DNA of 64,000 bases. Source: Aotearoamyces nothofagi (lineage: Eukaryota; Ascomycota; Leotiomycetes; Leotiales; Tympanidaceae). The stretch lies in NCBI GenBank assembly GCA_015345905.1, contig JADDTR010000010.1, positions 186,001 to 250,000 of the forward strand, in the 5' to 3' direction. Position numbers and translations under genes: made by a program. The notes below the pieces were generated by a model. That model saw only the letters and a list, made by a program, of their open reading frames with translations, was not told where the DNA came from and searched no databases. Positions 46,701-58,214 of this stretch are shown here, piece after piece; position 1 is the stretch's first letter, and every line of letters begins with the position of its first letter.

Positions 46701-46710
46701 GGTTCGCCAT
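40779..46710 (-). CDS. RPB1: RNA polymerase II largest subunit RPB1
   Basis: Fourteen exons, 1742 residues. Exon 1 is 46710-46354 and exon 2 is 46291-41817. The small CTD exons are 41767-41738, 41683-41666, 41614-41573, 41524-41498, 41446-41429, 41344-41320, 41269-41253, 41200-41116, 41061-41050, 41000-40969, 40920-40855 and 40803-40779. Every junction is GT-AG and the frame closes at TAG 40779. Exon 1 encodes the zinc-binding clamp ([24 protein letters not shown]). Exon 2 holds the metal-A loop [16 protein letters not shown] (DFDGD at 45152-45166), bridge and trigger-loop regions ([21 protein letters not shown]) and the linker. The tail is a degenerate CTD of YSPTSPx-like heptads ending SPTSPSFSPTSPQD. 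CTD phosphorylation couples transcription with capping, splicing and termination. A stop would occur at 40968 if intron 12 were retained. Confidence 0.96.
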
Positions 46711-47645
46711 GATGAAGGCCGATCAAGATTGCTGTGAATTCGAAGATGGCAACCGGGTGCGTCGAAGTGAGGTCGAGGGCAGAATCGACTACGTCGAAAA
46801 TCGCGTCCTAAACTATCACCGCGAGTTGTGAGATTGTCAGGTTACCTTACAGAGCCAACCTAGATATGCGCACGATGAGCGAGAAGCTTTATTGCGATGG
46901 CGCCAAAGGGCAACCCAGGCCGGGGCCTGAAGGATCTCCTCACTCGACTGACTGTGCGTACTCCAGTGATGCGACCTCGATGCCGAAATGAATGTGGCGG
47001 CCTTCTTCTACGGAAGAAAAGGTCTGCGACAGGGAATGCACGACACTGAACGCGCTATTCCACGATGCTGATGAAGTTGACGTTGGGTTGTCCAGGAGTT
47101 GCTTGTCAAAAAAGGCAGCAGGGCGAAGTTGAGGCTTACAATCAAAATATACTAGTCCCGAAATGGATCTAGTTAGAATCTCGCCTGCCTACACTTGCAA
47201 CAATGCCATGACCCTGAATCCAATCAACTGTTTGGGCATCGATATCCTGCAGCTCTGAGCTACCCACCGTTCAAATAATGGTGTTCGCTACAAAATACTG
47301 GTATTGGCAATAGCCTTCAGCAATATACCTTCAATTAGGTGAAATAGTTAGCTATAGAAACTTCGAAAGTCATCAGCTCTTTGTTTCGCTCATGCTCGAT
47401 TGTTTCTAATTTAGTACTAGCTACATGACAGGACCGTAGCTTTTACAATTTCACGTTATACTCATTGAAAATCGAATCCAAGAGTTCACAGAGTGCCAAA
47501 GGTTGAAGAGGTCAGTTTTTTATTTAAGGATAGTTCCTAATTTTGAAAAACACATACTCCAGATGCCACACTTATTGTTCCGTTGCAGACGCCTATGAGT
47601 AACAAAATGGCAAGCTTCCAGATGCTAAATCCCAAACGCCTCGTA
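46711..47645. other. Intergenic region, RPB1 promoter
   Basis: About 930 bases upstream of RPB1 and downstream of SWD1. A GC-rich initial part gives way to AT-rich sequence. No gene is supported. Confidence 0.5.
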
Positions 47646-49141
47646 TCACCGCTTTCTACTCCTAGAAACGTTTTTAGAGCTAGCTGACCTCTTTGGTCCG
47701 TTCCTTTCATCTGCACTTCCTGTCATCTCAACGTCATTTATATATTCTCGCAATTCGCCCGCGCTCTTCCTCCGCAGCGTGCCAGTACCAACCAGTACAA
47801 ACTCCTCCTCGCTCTCGGAATCGTTCACATCTAGCAATACTGGCATATGAAACGCGTTGGCCTCCTCTACAATCTCTCCCTTAACAGGCTCCACCGTCAA
47901 GACATCGACTTCGTCATTCTCGAGATTCAATTGCCGCTTGTGGATCTCCTCTTGCGGATGTATGTCGAACTCGTCTTCGTGCTCAATGTACTCGACATTT
48001 TCTTCGACTTCTGCAAAATCAGGAGCGAGGGCGGACCACCGTTGAGGACTGATTATTGCCCATAGATGAATTCTCCCGGACTCAAGCCCACAGGCAGCGA
48101 TCAAAGGTCGGTGAGGATGCCACTCTACGACACCATGCTCTTCCTTCGGCCCCTCCAAGATCTTCACCAAACTTCCCATATTCCGCTCCCATATGTAGAT
48201 GTCATGGTTGTTGTACGTCGACGCTGTAACGTATTCGCCGGTTGAGCTGAATGCCACATGATTCCATGCCAGCTTGTTCACTACATCCTGAAATTTGTGC
48301 TCCACCTCGATATGTATCTTATCAGTATCGAGATTTTCCGCCGACAAGTTTGGCAGCTGGATTGTCCTAATGATCCTATCTTGCGCATTCACAACCATAT
48401 CGCGTCCAGACGTCGTCAGTCGTAGGAAAATGACCACTCCCACACAAATTTTTGTAGAGTATATTGTCATCTTTGATGTGGCATCTATTATATTCAGCCA
48501 GCCCTTGCTGGTACCTGCAAGTATATGGTCGCCTGTAGCAGTAAATATCGCTACCGTGGTGGTCTGCTTTGCATCCTGGGCAGCCTGTTTCTCGTTGATA
48601 TGCTCGTCCTCATCAGCGTGTGCGCGCTTTGGCGCGGAGGGCAGATTATATTTGATAGGCTCCACGTCCGAGACATCCACCAGTAGAGGCTGGTCTTCGA
48701 ATAGTGAGACTACAAATAATAGGCTATAACCTCGTTAGCTGGGTTCTATGCAACACCCCTACGCTCACTCTGCACTCACTGATTCAGCGGGTGTAGCTCT
48801 GCGATGTATACTGGAGCCTCAAATTTGAGCGTCCGTAGTCTTGACCCGTCATGTAGATCCCATAGGACACACTTCCAGTCCTGGGAGGAACTCAGCAGGT
48901 ATCTCCCATCGCGCGACCAACTCAGCGACTGGATCTGGCGCGTATGCCCATGGAGCTTGCACGCGACACCATTTGTCTCGACGTCGAACACCACAACTGT
49001 ACCATCGACCCTCCCAGAAGCAAGGAGATCACCTTTGCGATTGAATCGGACGCAAGTGGAGTGGCCGCTGCGAAGATTCGTAGTGGTGGATTCTGGGTAG
49101 TCTTGTGCGAGCACGAAGGGGTCGGTGAGTGAGAGATTCAT
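47646..49141 (-). CDS. SWD1: COMPASS subunit Swd1 (RbBP5 family)
   Basis: Two exons, 49141-48780 and 48723-47646, giving 479 residues (yeast Swd1 426, human RbBP5 538). The intron has donor GTGAGT and branch GCTAAC, and its acceptor yields NHLLFVVSLFEDQPLLVDVSD, a conserved Swd1 passage. WD40 repeats are visible: GHSTCVRFNRKGDLLASGRVDGTV, GHTRQIQSLSWSRDGRYLLSS, and IYIWERNMGSLVKILEGPKE with VVEWHPHRPLIAACG. The C-terminus is acidic, with DEFDIHPQEEIH, EEEFVLVG, then a basic end (SRSRKR). In yeast and animals this subunit is part of the Set1 core that methylates histone H3 lysine 4; nuclear location is expected. Its RPB1 neighbour is the polymerase whose CTD recruits COMPASS, though adjacency may be chance. 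Confidence 0.94.
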
Positions 49142-49899
49142 TTTACTGTGGTAAACTTATTATCAGAATTCTCGGCATTATGCTCAGCGGTATGCCATCT
49201 CATTGAATGATGAGACGGTGCTGAGGTGTTGAGGTGGGGTGGGGGGACCGGATGCCCTTTATGCGTCCCGTTTTACGCAAGGCTGACAATTTACTCAAAG
49301 CACGTGACAGATAGCCCGAGGCTGAAATGTTCTATTAGAAACAGATTGGAAAAGAAAATATTCATATATGCACACACTACGATAGATGACGATTGTCTTA
49401 TATAATACTAACGTGGAGGAGTAAGAACCGCTATGAAAAAATGCGTCCTATATTTCCCCTATATGGCCTCGGGCCTAATAAGAGAAGAAACAGCTAGGGC
49501 ACCCATCTCTTCAAATCATGCAGATGCTAAGGTATTTCACAAAACTTTATTTCAATACTCCACGCTATGTTATGCCAAATTTAGACCTAGACGCCGAACG
49601 ATTACCTCATATGGCTTCTATACTCCCAAACACCACATCCGACCAAATGAGGAGACCGAACAGAGTCGACGCTACGGGGTATATCCTCCATTAATACCTT
49701 TTGTATACCAATATGCCGTGAATCCTGGTTGACAGGACCCCAATAATTATTATGCTTCATTAGCCTTGCCTCATTGAGAATCGCTCTTCTTCAACGTAAT
49801 CCCCTTGATCCTAGTAATTTTTCATCGCATCTTCATCTTCTTGCCTTTCTACACTTGAATGTGTATCGGATCACGACCCCCTCCAGCAGGCAGCTTGTT
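49142..49899. other. Intergenic region SWD1 promoter / PAH1 3' end
   Basis: About 760 bases with no supported gene. The SWD1 promoter is at the left; a T/A-rich 3' region of the lipin gene is at the right. Confidence 0.5.
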
Positions 49900-52250
49900 C
49901 TATTCACTCAAATAATGGATGTCTTGTTCATCACCATCGGCTTTCCCCAAGCCTGGTGTCGGCTGATCATCCTCCTCTAGACCATAATCATCTTCTTCCA
50001 TCATTGAGCTTGTCAATGGATCTTCTTCCTCTTCTTCGTCAAGGACGCTTCCTGACAAGACACTATCATCGTTTTCTTCAATAGACTCACGAGAGATATA
50101 GCTATTGCCCATATCGCCAGTATCGTCTTCATCTTCTTCATCTTCTTCGTCTTCCCCTTCGCCCACTTCACTTGGGTTTTCTTCTTCGTCGTCATCGTCA
50201 TCGTCGCTGGCTGAAAAGTCGTCAAGTTCTAGTGGTGGATCCCGCCAGTAGTTAAAGTCAGTGAACTCTTCACCACCTTGTTTGATGAGCATAGTGACAG
50301 GAGGGAAATAATGATCTACAACTTCTCGCATGTTGACATAGCTTAGCTTAAGTTTGTTTAGACTTAACAAGTCTAAAGATACCTCAGCATACGAGTTGAT
50401 TGTGAAGATCCGATTGCTCGGGATGCTGACACTTCGATATGACAGGGCATCAGTGAGACGATTGCCGAAGCCGGCATAGAACGGAGTTCTGCCCGGTCCA
50501 TAAAGGTTCTTTATATCGCGGAGACATGCCATTTTGAAGACTTCAGGCTTGCGAATATACAGCTCTCGCCTGAGGGCTGCAATCATTCGATCTGGACTCA
50601 TGATTGTAGGCCCTTTCGGCAGTCTATACCCGTCCTGTACCACACCACTAAGATATGTTCTTGTATTGTCGGCTTGTCCGACAGAGCGAGATGTTAGATA
50701 CATAATGTTGTAGCCGTTTGCAACAATTTCGGTGTATAACTTTGCCACACCGATATGAGTCCAATCCCGGCCGATCATGTTCAATACGTGGCCGAGGGCG
50801 TCGGATTTTGTGATCGTACCATCAATGTCAGATATAACGACAGGCACATCGTGTTTCCACAGGTACATGCTAGCCATGCATGTTGCTCGATTGACTGTAA
50901 AGCTCATGGGATTTGGGCCTGGTTTAAGCCCTAAGGCTTTGAGCTGATCACTGGTCAACCGCAAAGTCTTGGCGTAGTTGCGATTGGGATCACCAGCTGT
51001 AGCAGAATCAGGTGGTGTTTGCGGAGGAGTTTCCAACCCATGTCCTAGATCAGATTCAGACCGACGATGGCCTGCTCTGGGTCTAGTTAAGGTATCACGT
51101 TCCTCGTCACTATGATATCCGGGATCTGATGCAGTATCACTGGTTAGCAAGCCAGAGCTTGCGCCGCCTGGCTGTATTCCCGCCATCAGCGCCCGCTGCA
51201 TCGCTGCTTCTTTGGCTTCCTCACTGCTATATATCCAAAGATTGCCATGCTCGTCGGCTCCAATGAGCGCCCCAATGTCATAGTTGCCTTCTAATTCTTC
51301 GGATAGAATTTTTCGTGCAATTACTTCTGCTCGCAACGCGTCGTCATCACTACTCTTATATCCAGTCATATCCAACATTAAATCGCCGGTATCTGTCACT
51401 TGTGATGGTATATTGGACATCGAAAGTTGCTTTGATAGGTTCATCGCCCGTTCTATAGCCTCCTTGGTGGGCAAGGGAGGAGGGCTATTCGATCGGTCGG
51501 TAGGAGAACCAGAATTGCCATCATGTTGAGGTAGAGTTGGAGTGATAGAACGTGTCAGGTGTTCACGTTCAGTGATATTATCGTCGCTATGGCTCCTTGG
51601 TCCGCGCCCGAGGAGGTCATCCGTATTGTGACCCTCGAGTGATATTCCGCCCCAGTCTCCTGACTTCGGCCTATGCTCCTCTGGAGAACTTGATAACGGT
51701 GTATACGCACCTGCAGCTCGGTTAGTAGGGTTCATCTCGAATTAAGAGTTTACATACCGAGGTTACTTGGCCTTTTCGGTGCAGAGCTTGAATATAAGAC
51801 ACCAGGCCCAGGCCTACCATCACTCCTATGAGATAAATTCTCAGGTAAAGGCCTGCCGTGTTCGGTGGAGAGGTCTAGGAAATCTGGTTCTTGTAGGCTC
51901 GAAGGAGAGCCATCTGCTTGTAAAGGCGGGCTCGAAGTCGGGGAAACTAGGGGTGATGTCTGTAAGGCCTCTGGGATATCATCACTCGTCTCAAAGACAA
52001 AGAAGGCCTCGCCGCCTTCGCCAAGCTTCATGGCATAGTCCTGCTTATTCTCGTTGACCCGGAACTCGACCTTCTTCTCATAGGGCCGCAGTAGAGAAAA
52101 CTTGCCGAATCGGACGTGAAAGGGCGAGCATGCCAACGAGCCATCTTCCTGCTCGATCACTATCACGTCGATGGCACCGCTAAGGGTCGCTGGGTTGATC
52201 GAGTTCCATGTTTTTGAGACCGATCCACTAATGCTCCTCACGTACTGCAT
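49900..52250 (-). CDS. PAH1: Lipin-family phosphatidate phosphatase (Pah1/Ned1/Smp2)
   Basis: Two exons, 52250-51758 and 51710-49900, giving 767 residues. The intron has donor GTATGT, branch CTACTAAC and acceptor CTGCAG, and joins RPSNLG to AYTPLSSSPEEH. Domains: N-LIP at about 1-105 (MQYVRSISGSVSKTWNSINP, GAIDVIVIEQ, SPFHVRFGKF), a Ser-rich linker, and C-LIP/LNS2 from about 450 with the HAD catalytic motif DIDGT at about 459-463 (VVISDIDGTITKSDALGHV), GVAKLY, LTSRSVGQADNTR and PFYAGFGNRLTDALSY. The C-terminus is a long Asp/Glu-rich tail. The enzyme makes diacylglycerol from phosphatidate, setting the balance between storage and membrane lipids; it moves between cytosol and nuclear/ER membrane under phosphorylation control. 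The many SP/TP sites in the linker fit such control. Confidence 0.96.
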
Positions 52251-54273
52251 GGCCTTTTGAGGTTTGTGCTTTGGTATTGTTCCGCTGAAAATAAGGAAGA
52301 ACGGCGGGTGTAAAAAGGAATATCAGTGCCGACTCCCGCATAAATGTAAATCGCCCAAGGAAATGCTGTTGAGTTATGATGTATGTCGTAGGTGGGGCGT
52401 CGGGAACATGGGATGTTCTACAGAATGAATGTTGAGCTCCTAGATTGCTTTCTGAGCAGAAGCTAGCCTCGAATCTGAAGCTCTATCAGTACCAATGGAT
52501 GGAAACGAAAGTAACGAAGATATGCAATCAGTGAAAAGAAGAGGGTCTTCGCCCGTTGGGAGAAGTTGGGAATAGAGTGAGGCTGTCGTCACCCGACGAC
52601 GTATGTGCGAGGTGAAGCTCCCAGGCACGGGCTGTTAATAGTTGCTCTGGCGGGCTGGTTAGCTCGCTTCAGCTTTCCCGTGGTGCAAGCACCCCCAACA
52701 CACCGACATGCCGACCTGTCAAGCCTGCGTACATACCCAGCGACGCCCAAACTGCCTCGGAATGCGCGGGCCAGGCCCGTGACTCGTGAGGGTGCGATTG
52801 TTATCATTCATTCTCCAAATACCCTTCTTGCACCCTCGCATCTTGCTTGTGGCCGTGCGAAGAAGCTCCATAATTTGCACCGATGCCCCGTTTGGGACGG
52901 GCAGTGCAGTGTACGGCGCGATCTTTCTAGGCATGTACTATGTATATAGTACTCGTACAGAGCCCCAACAATAATAGCATCGCCACCCTATTTTCCAGGA
53001 GTAACGACTGTCGCATCGGCGCAGCTGCTGGGCTCCGGCGAGTGCTTCCACAGTAGGGCTTGCATGCGCTGGACCGGGGAACGCTGGTCCCGCACGTATG
53101 GCAAGTTGCCCGACGCGTGCAGTCCAGTAACTTCTACCACATGGCTCAGCGCCGCTCAGCTATAATTGTTACTCTGTAGAACAGCACAGCATGCGAGCCA
53201 GAGTACCGGCTGCCTCTCACCAGAGCACCGAGCACCGAGCACAGAGCACACCCGCCGCCATTCGGTGTGCCAGCTCTCACATCTCTTTCTTGCTCAAAGA
53301 GACCTGGGGAGCATCCCCGCTCCTGTAAACTACTTCCGAGACGTGTTTTCCTGGGATTATAGATTATCTACGTGGCTGCACAGGCAGGATGAGGCTTTTA
53401 CGCTCTGTAGACCGCAAATACGCGGGCCCAAATGCAGAAAGCTTGTTAATTAATCTGGAGGGATCTTGGAAGGCGGCACTGGCTCTATGGCACTGGCTCC
53501 ATGGAGTAGATTCTTGCGTTGACCTTCCTGAGAGAACTGCCAGCCGTATGTGTCAAATTTAGTGCCGCAGTTGATGGCATGCGAGTGGCTTTCCGTGTCC
53601 GCGGCCCTAGTAAGTGCAGTCTCGAAGTCTTGAGGCCTCATTCACATTTCTATCATTGTCGCTGTCGCTGTCGCTGTTGCCGTCTCTGCGTCGTGAGAGA
53701 CAGCGAGTGCCAACGAGCGCCAGCGAGCGCCAGCCAGCCAGCCAGCCAAGCCAGCCTTGCGACAGCGGAAGGCAGCGGAAGCAACAGCCTGCCCAGCCGG
53801 CGAGCGGACCGTCAGGCAAGCCACGGCCGCCTCTCCCACTGCCACTGCTACTCCCGCGTCTCCCTACGGCAATAATGGCTGGGCACGCTGGACACGCTGG
53901 GCACGCTGGGGCTGCCGGCACTGCGTTTAATCGCAGCTGCACTTCGGCCCTCACTAAAGCGCCGGCACGCCATGAAAAGCCTAATTGGCAGGCGCATGCC
54001 GGGGATCTCAGCTACCCAGCGTTATTGGATGCCCCCAGTGCCGAGACCCACTCTAATCGCTTGCTGTTTGTTTCTGAACCGACGGAGAGGCGCAAGGGAA
54101 TTCGATGCTTTTCACGACTGCGAGCGCTCCTCCATATCCTGATCGTCTGCCACCTCAGCGCCTTCATTATCATCTCCGCGTGCGCCGAATCAGACGAACC
54201 ACTCTGCATGAATGCTTTTGCTTACTATAGTGAGCTCTTCGGCGGCTTGTTGCGCCATGTCCAGGATTCCGAC
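52251..54273. other. Divergent intergenic region PAH1 / FN3-protein gene
   Basis: 2 kb between divergent starts. It holds the two promoters. Simple repeats lie at about 53221-53250 (AGCACCG words) and 53712-53757 (GCCA/GCGA words). Open frames here, including the part of 53614-54273 in frame with the next gene, are low-complexity and look like leader. No RNA gene is seen. Confidence 0.45.
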
Positions 54274-57200
54274 ATGTTCCTCGTCCAGTCCGTCTTTACA
54301 TGCGGGGCATTGTTCTGGTGCGTGTTAACTCTGAATGCTCTACACTCCGGCAGTGAACTGACTCTTTCTGCGCAGGCTGCTGCATCGAGCATGGCTCACC
54401 CTGTGGAAGCCGGTCCCAGAGCTCATCAGCATTCTCGGCGTCGAAGTCCCAGAGCCTCCTCGGGTCTCTCTCGCGGGTATAAGGGCCGATTCTGTCACTC
54501 TACACTGGACTCGGCCTGGGAGTAACAAGCCCGTGGTGAAATACTTGATTCAGGTCAATGGAGTCAATGGTAAGCGTAGGCTGCTCGATCTATCTTCGAC
54601 TTTACTGACCAGGCCCTTTCCGCAGTGGGAGAGTCTTCACGCTTAGAAACAGCAATCACTGTAACAGGTTTGAAGCCTGGCCACTTCTACAACGTCAGAG
54701 TTATAGCCGTCGGGAATAACAACTTTCAAGCCGGAAGCAGAGTCATAAGAGTGAGAACATACGGTCGTGATGGGCGCCCTGAGCTAGGAAATGGTCGCAT
54801 ACCAAGCAATATAACAGACGATGACCTACCAAATGGCACAATTGTTGACAGCAGTGATGAGTCTGCTGGCGTTCGTAGTCATGGCGTAGGTATCGAGACT
54901 GCTGCTCTTCCAGAAGGTACCCCAGGAATGTCGCGCGAGCCAAGTGGTAGTATTGTGGGCCAGAGAAGGAACACTGGAGGAAGAAGACACTCGCCATCTA
55001 CAGCAAGCGAGTCGCCCATGTCTCCCAATCTTTCTTCGACAAATCTGCCACAAGAATCTATGCAACAGTTGACCGAGCGCTTCGAAGCGATCCGAGCCGA
55101 GACCGAGGAAGTAAACGCCCAAATCGCTAAAGATAACGAGGACTTTAAAGCCCAGATGGTGGAAATTATAAAGGAGCGTGATGAGAAAAGACAAGCATTC
55201 AAGGAGAAAGATGAGTTAAATGATAAGTTGAGGAAAGAGGTGAACTCTTCCTCTGCTGCGAATCGAGCAGCCCAGAACAGGAAGGCTCAGAAAGAAAGAC
55301 AATTGAGGGACTTACAGGCGGGGAGGATGAAAATGAAGGAAGATTTGCTGAGATGGGAAAATGAGATACAGGAGATGAGGAAGGAAAGGGCGACTTGGGG
55401 AGTTGAAAGGGATAGCATTGCAAGGGAGACTGAGACGAAAACCGATGAACTTCGAGGTATCCTTCGAAAACGGCAAAACTCCTTGAATATGATGGAAGAA
55501 GAAATACGTATTAGGGGCTTGCAAATTAAAGAACTAGAGGAAGAGCGACAAAAACTTTCTGGAGTTGAAGACGACGATGAGTCGAAAGAGCTCGATGCCG
55601 CGGACAGACAACGTGATATTCAGTGGGATCTGAAGGAGAGAGAACTGATGGCGCGATATAATAGCCAGACTATTGTCTTTCGAAATCTCGAAACCGACTT
55701 GCAAAAGGCACAGGCGTTCTACGCTCAACTTGCTGCTCGTCAAGCCAACAACCCAATATTGTACGCAGGAAATACTTCAGGAGTCGACTTTGATCCAACT
55801 AGTCATGGAAGAACGAAATCACGCAGAAGCCGCCAGCGCAAGTCTCGGACGAATACCATATCATCTCCGATTGTAGCATATCCTATCGCCGATTCTGCCT
55901 TTCCGAATTCTAGTGCATATAACAGTATTACTATATCGACAGCTCCCAACTTTGCACCAGGCCCATATTTTGACATGAGCGCTGCAGATACGGGAATGGC
56001 GGCGTTATCGGATCACAGCGGTATGAGTGATTCAGATATTAGGTCTCTGAGTGCAGGAGCACCATTGAGTCCAACAGCTACTTCTCTTCTTCCGTCGAAC
56101 ATATTTGTCGATGACGAGCCCCCTAGTCCTACTAGACCAGCATCTCGGTCTCTGGGGCCATCCGCATTTTCTACTCTTGGGCATTCCGTGTACGATACTG
56201 AGCGAAATTCACCAAAGTCTGGTGGTTCCGCTAGTCTCGTTTCAAGTCCTCAGACGTCCTTGCATAACCTTCCAATATTTCCTGTCCTTCGGGAGTCTGC
56301 AAACGATGCCGATAGACGCTCCTTGCATTCGTCAGGCGCTGAGTTTGGGGTTATCGGCTCTCCTAGCAGCTCTAATGTACAGGATCCTCCAGCTAAGCGC
56401 TTTGGAGACCTGTTCACATTTCCGAGACAGCGTGGTAAAACAGCAGACGATGGCCCAGCTTTGGGAAGTTTGAAGGCTGGCCAGAGTCAGTCTTTCCCAC
56501 GACAGACTGAAGAAGACCAATCTTGGGCAATCAGAAACCGCCGCATAAGCTTCTCTACTAGCTGGAGTGGGCTGCCTTTTTTGAATCGTGGCGGCGCTGG
56601 TGGCGAGGTTGCCGAAGGCAATGGCCCTGCTCCTGCGCGTAACGTTGCAAGAAGACGGCGAGGGTTCAATATGTTTGGCTCAAGCATTGACGACCCGACT
56701 ACTGTATATTCTGAACGAGACCCTAGCAGTCCTAGACCAGCCTCAATCGCCTCTTCTGACCTTCCGCGGCCTTCAACAGACAGTGCTCCTTTCGGCTGGC
56801 CCGCTGCAGACATCGCCATTGTTAATAGGAATAGCCCTCTGGCAACGAACTGGTCTGTGAATGTAACTCATCCGTGGTCTCGCAATCCTTCTCGTCGACC
56901 ATCCATACAACATGGCTCTTCTACTGCGCTTTCGACTGGCATACTATCAGAAGATGACGATTTCCTCCCAACGGACACCCTACCTCAGCAAACTTCTCCT
57001 CTAGTAGGAGTCATCGGTACTCGTCCACCTTCTTCACATAGGGCTGCCACGCCAAAATTAAATCCTGCAGCACCGACTTTCAAAGCAATGTTCAGTCGTT
57101 CCTCTAAAGCCGACAAGGCCGACAGGATTGAGAAGCTAGATAAGTCAAGAGGAAAGGGAAGATCTAAAGAGACCTTGGATAACTCAGACTACTTTGGAAG

Positions 57201-57726
57201 CCCACCCCCTGAAGAACTTTCTCCGTCGCATTCTCGCATTTCTCGCGATACTTACTCGATCCATACGCAGCCTTCTGTGACAGAGTCATATGATTCTCTT
57301 GACAGGACTGTCTCCAATACGCCATCTGAGCTGGTAAGCACTCCTTCGGGCACCAGTGCCAAAGATAAGGAAAGTTCGTTTCAGAAGCTACTTCGCAAGG
57401 GTAGCTCGTCGAAGTTTAGCATCTCCTCATTCCGCGGAAAGGAATCAATCTTTGGGAATAAGAAAGGTGCAGACCGTAATGCATCTGGTGACCGCTCTAG
57501 CAGCTTTGGTGATACGGAAGAGGGCGAAGATGGCACGTGTGCGCTAGGGAAAGGCGTCGACTCTGTGACTAGCAATCCTCATGGCGGTGGAGGACCACCA
57601 AGAGAAGCGAGAGTGAGCGTCAGCTGGGGCAGATTCGGCCTCAAGAAGGGCAAGAGTAGACAGAGTGGCGAAATTGAAAGGGCAAGCGAAACCGAAGGAA
57701 CCGAGGACGACGAGAGCGTTGCGTGA
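54274..57726 (+). CDS. Fibronectin type III and coiled-coil protein with N-terminal membrane anchor
   Basis: Three exons: 54274-54317, 54376-54569 and 54626-57726, giving 1112 residues. Intron 1 has donor GTGCGT and branch AACTGAC; intron 2 has donor GTAAGC and joins QVNGVN to VGESSRLET. The start at 54274 is a choice: an in-frame ATG at 54208 would add 22 residues. The N-terminus (FLVQSVFTCGALFWLLHRAW) can form a signal-anchor helix. One FN3 domain spans about residues 45-130 (SVTLHWTRPGSNKPVVKYLI, TGLKPGHFYNVRVIAVGNNN). A long charged coiled coil covers about 224-395, and the remaining 700 residues are Ser/Pro-rich and disordered with a basic SKFSISSFRGK patch near 930. I recall such proteins as widespread in Pezizomycotina, without a known role. 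Anchoring in ER or another membrane is inference. Confidence 0.82.
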
Positions 57727-58214
57727 GCAGCGTTGCATGAGTATAGCCCAGGGATTGGTTACCATTAGGCTATGACTACGAAATGAAGAAATGTTTATAT
57801 TATATCTACAGAGCTCCCCCCTAGTGACCCGTTGTACAGTACTATCATAAGATAGTAATCTCTATCCTAGTCCACTCATCTAACCTGGCCGTAGCAAGCA
57901 GGCAATCAGATAAGTAGGCAAGGACGATAAACCCCAGATTGCCATGCAGACCCTGCCGCGTCGATCGCGCGGGAAATTCTCAACTTCGATACTCGGACAT
58001 ATGAAGATCTCTCTAAGTGAGGGGGGCAGATAGCATGAGTGACTGGGTGTGTGATCAATGGTGATACTTCTACTGAACTCTAATGGCTGAGTAAGTACAG
58101 TACTCTAGGATCTATATATACATGAAATCTGCCGTATAGGATCTAAATAGTGAATTATTCGGCTAGCCTTGCCCGCAAGGCTACATACATGACAACGTGC
58201 TAGCAAGCTAGCCA
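57727..58214. other. Convergent intergenic region FN3 gene / URA4
   Basis: About 490 bases between convergent stops. AT-rich with GTACAGTACT at about 57833. Nothing further is seen. Confidence 0.5.

Noticed and set aside
53614-54273. N-terminal extension of the FN3 protein
   Set aside because: In frame but Ala/Gln/Ser low-complexity, unlike related proteins, and the membrane anchor would no longer be N-terminal. A shorter extension from 54208 remains possible.
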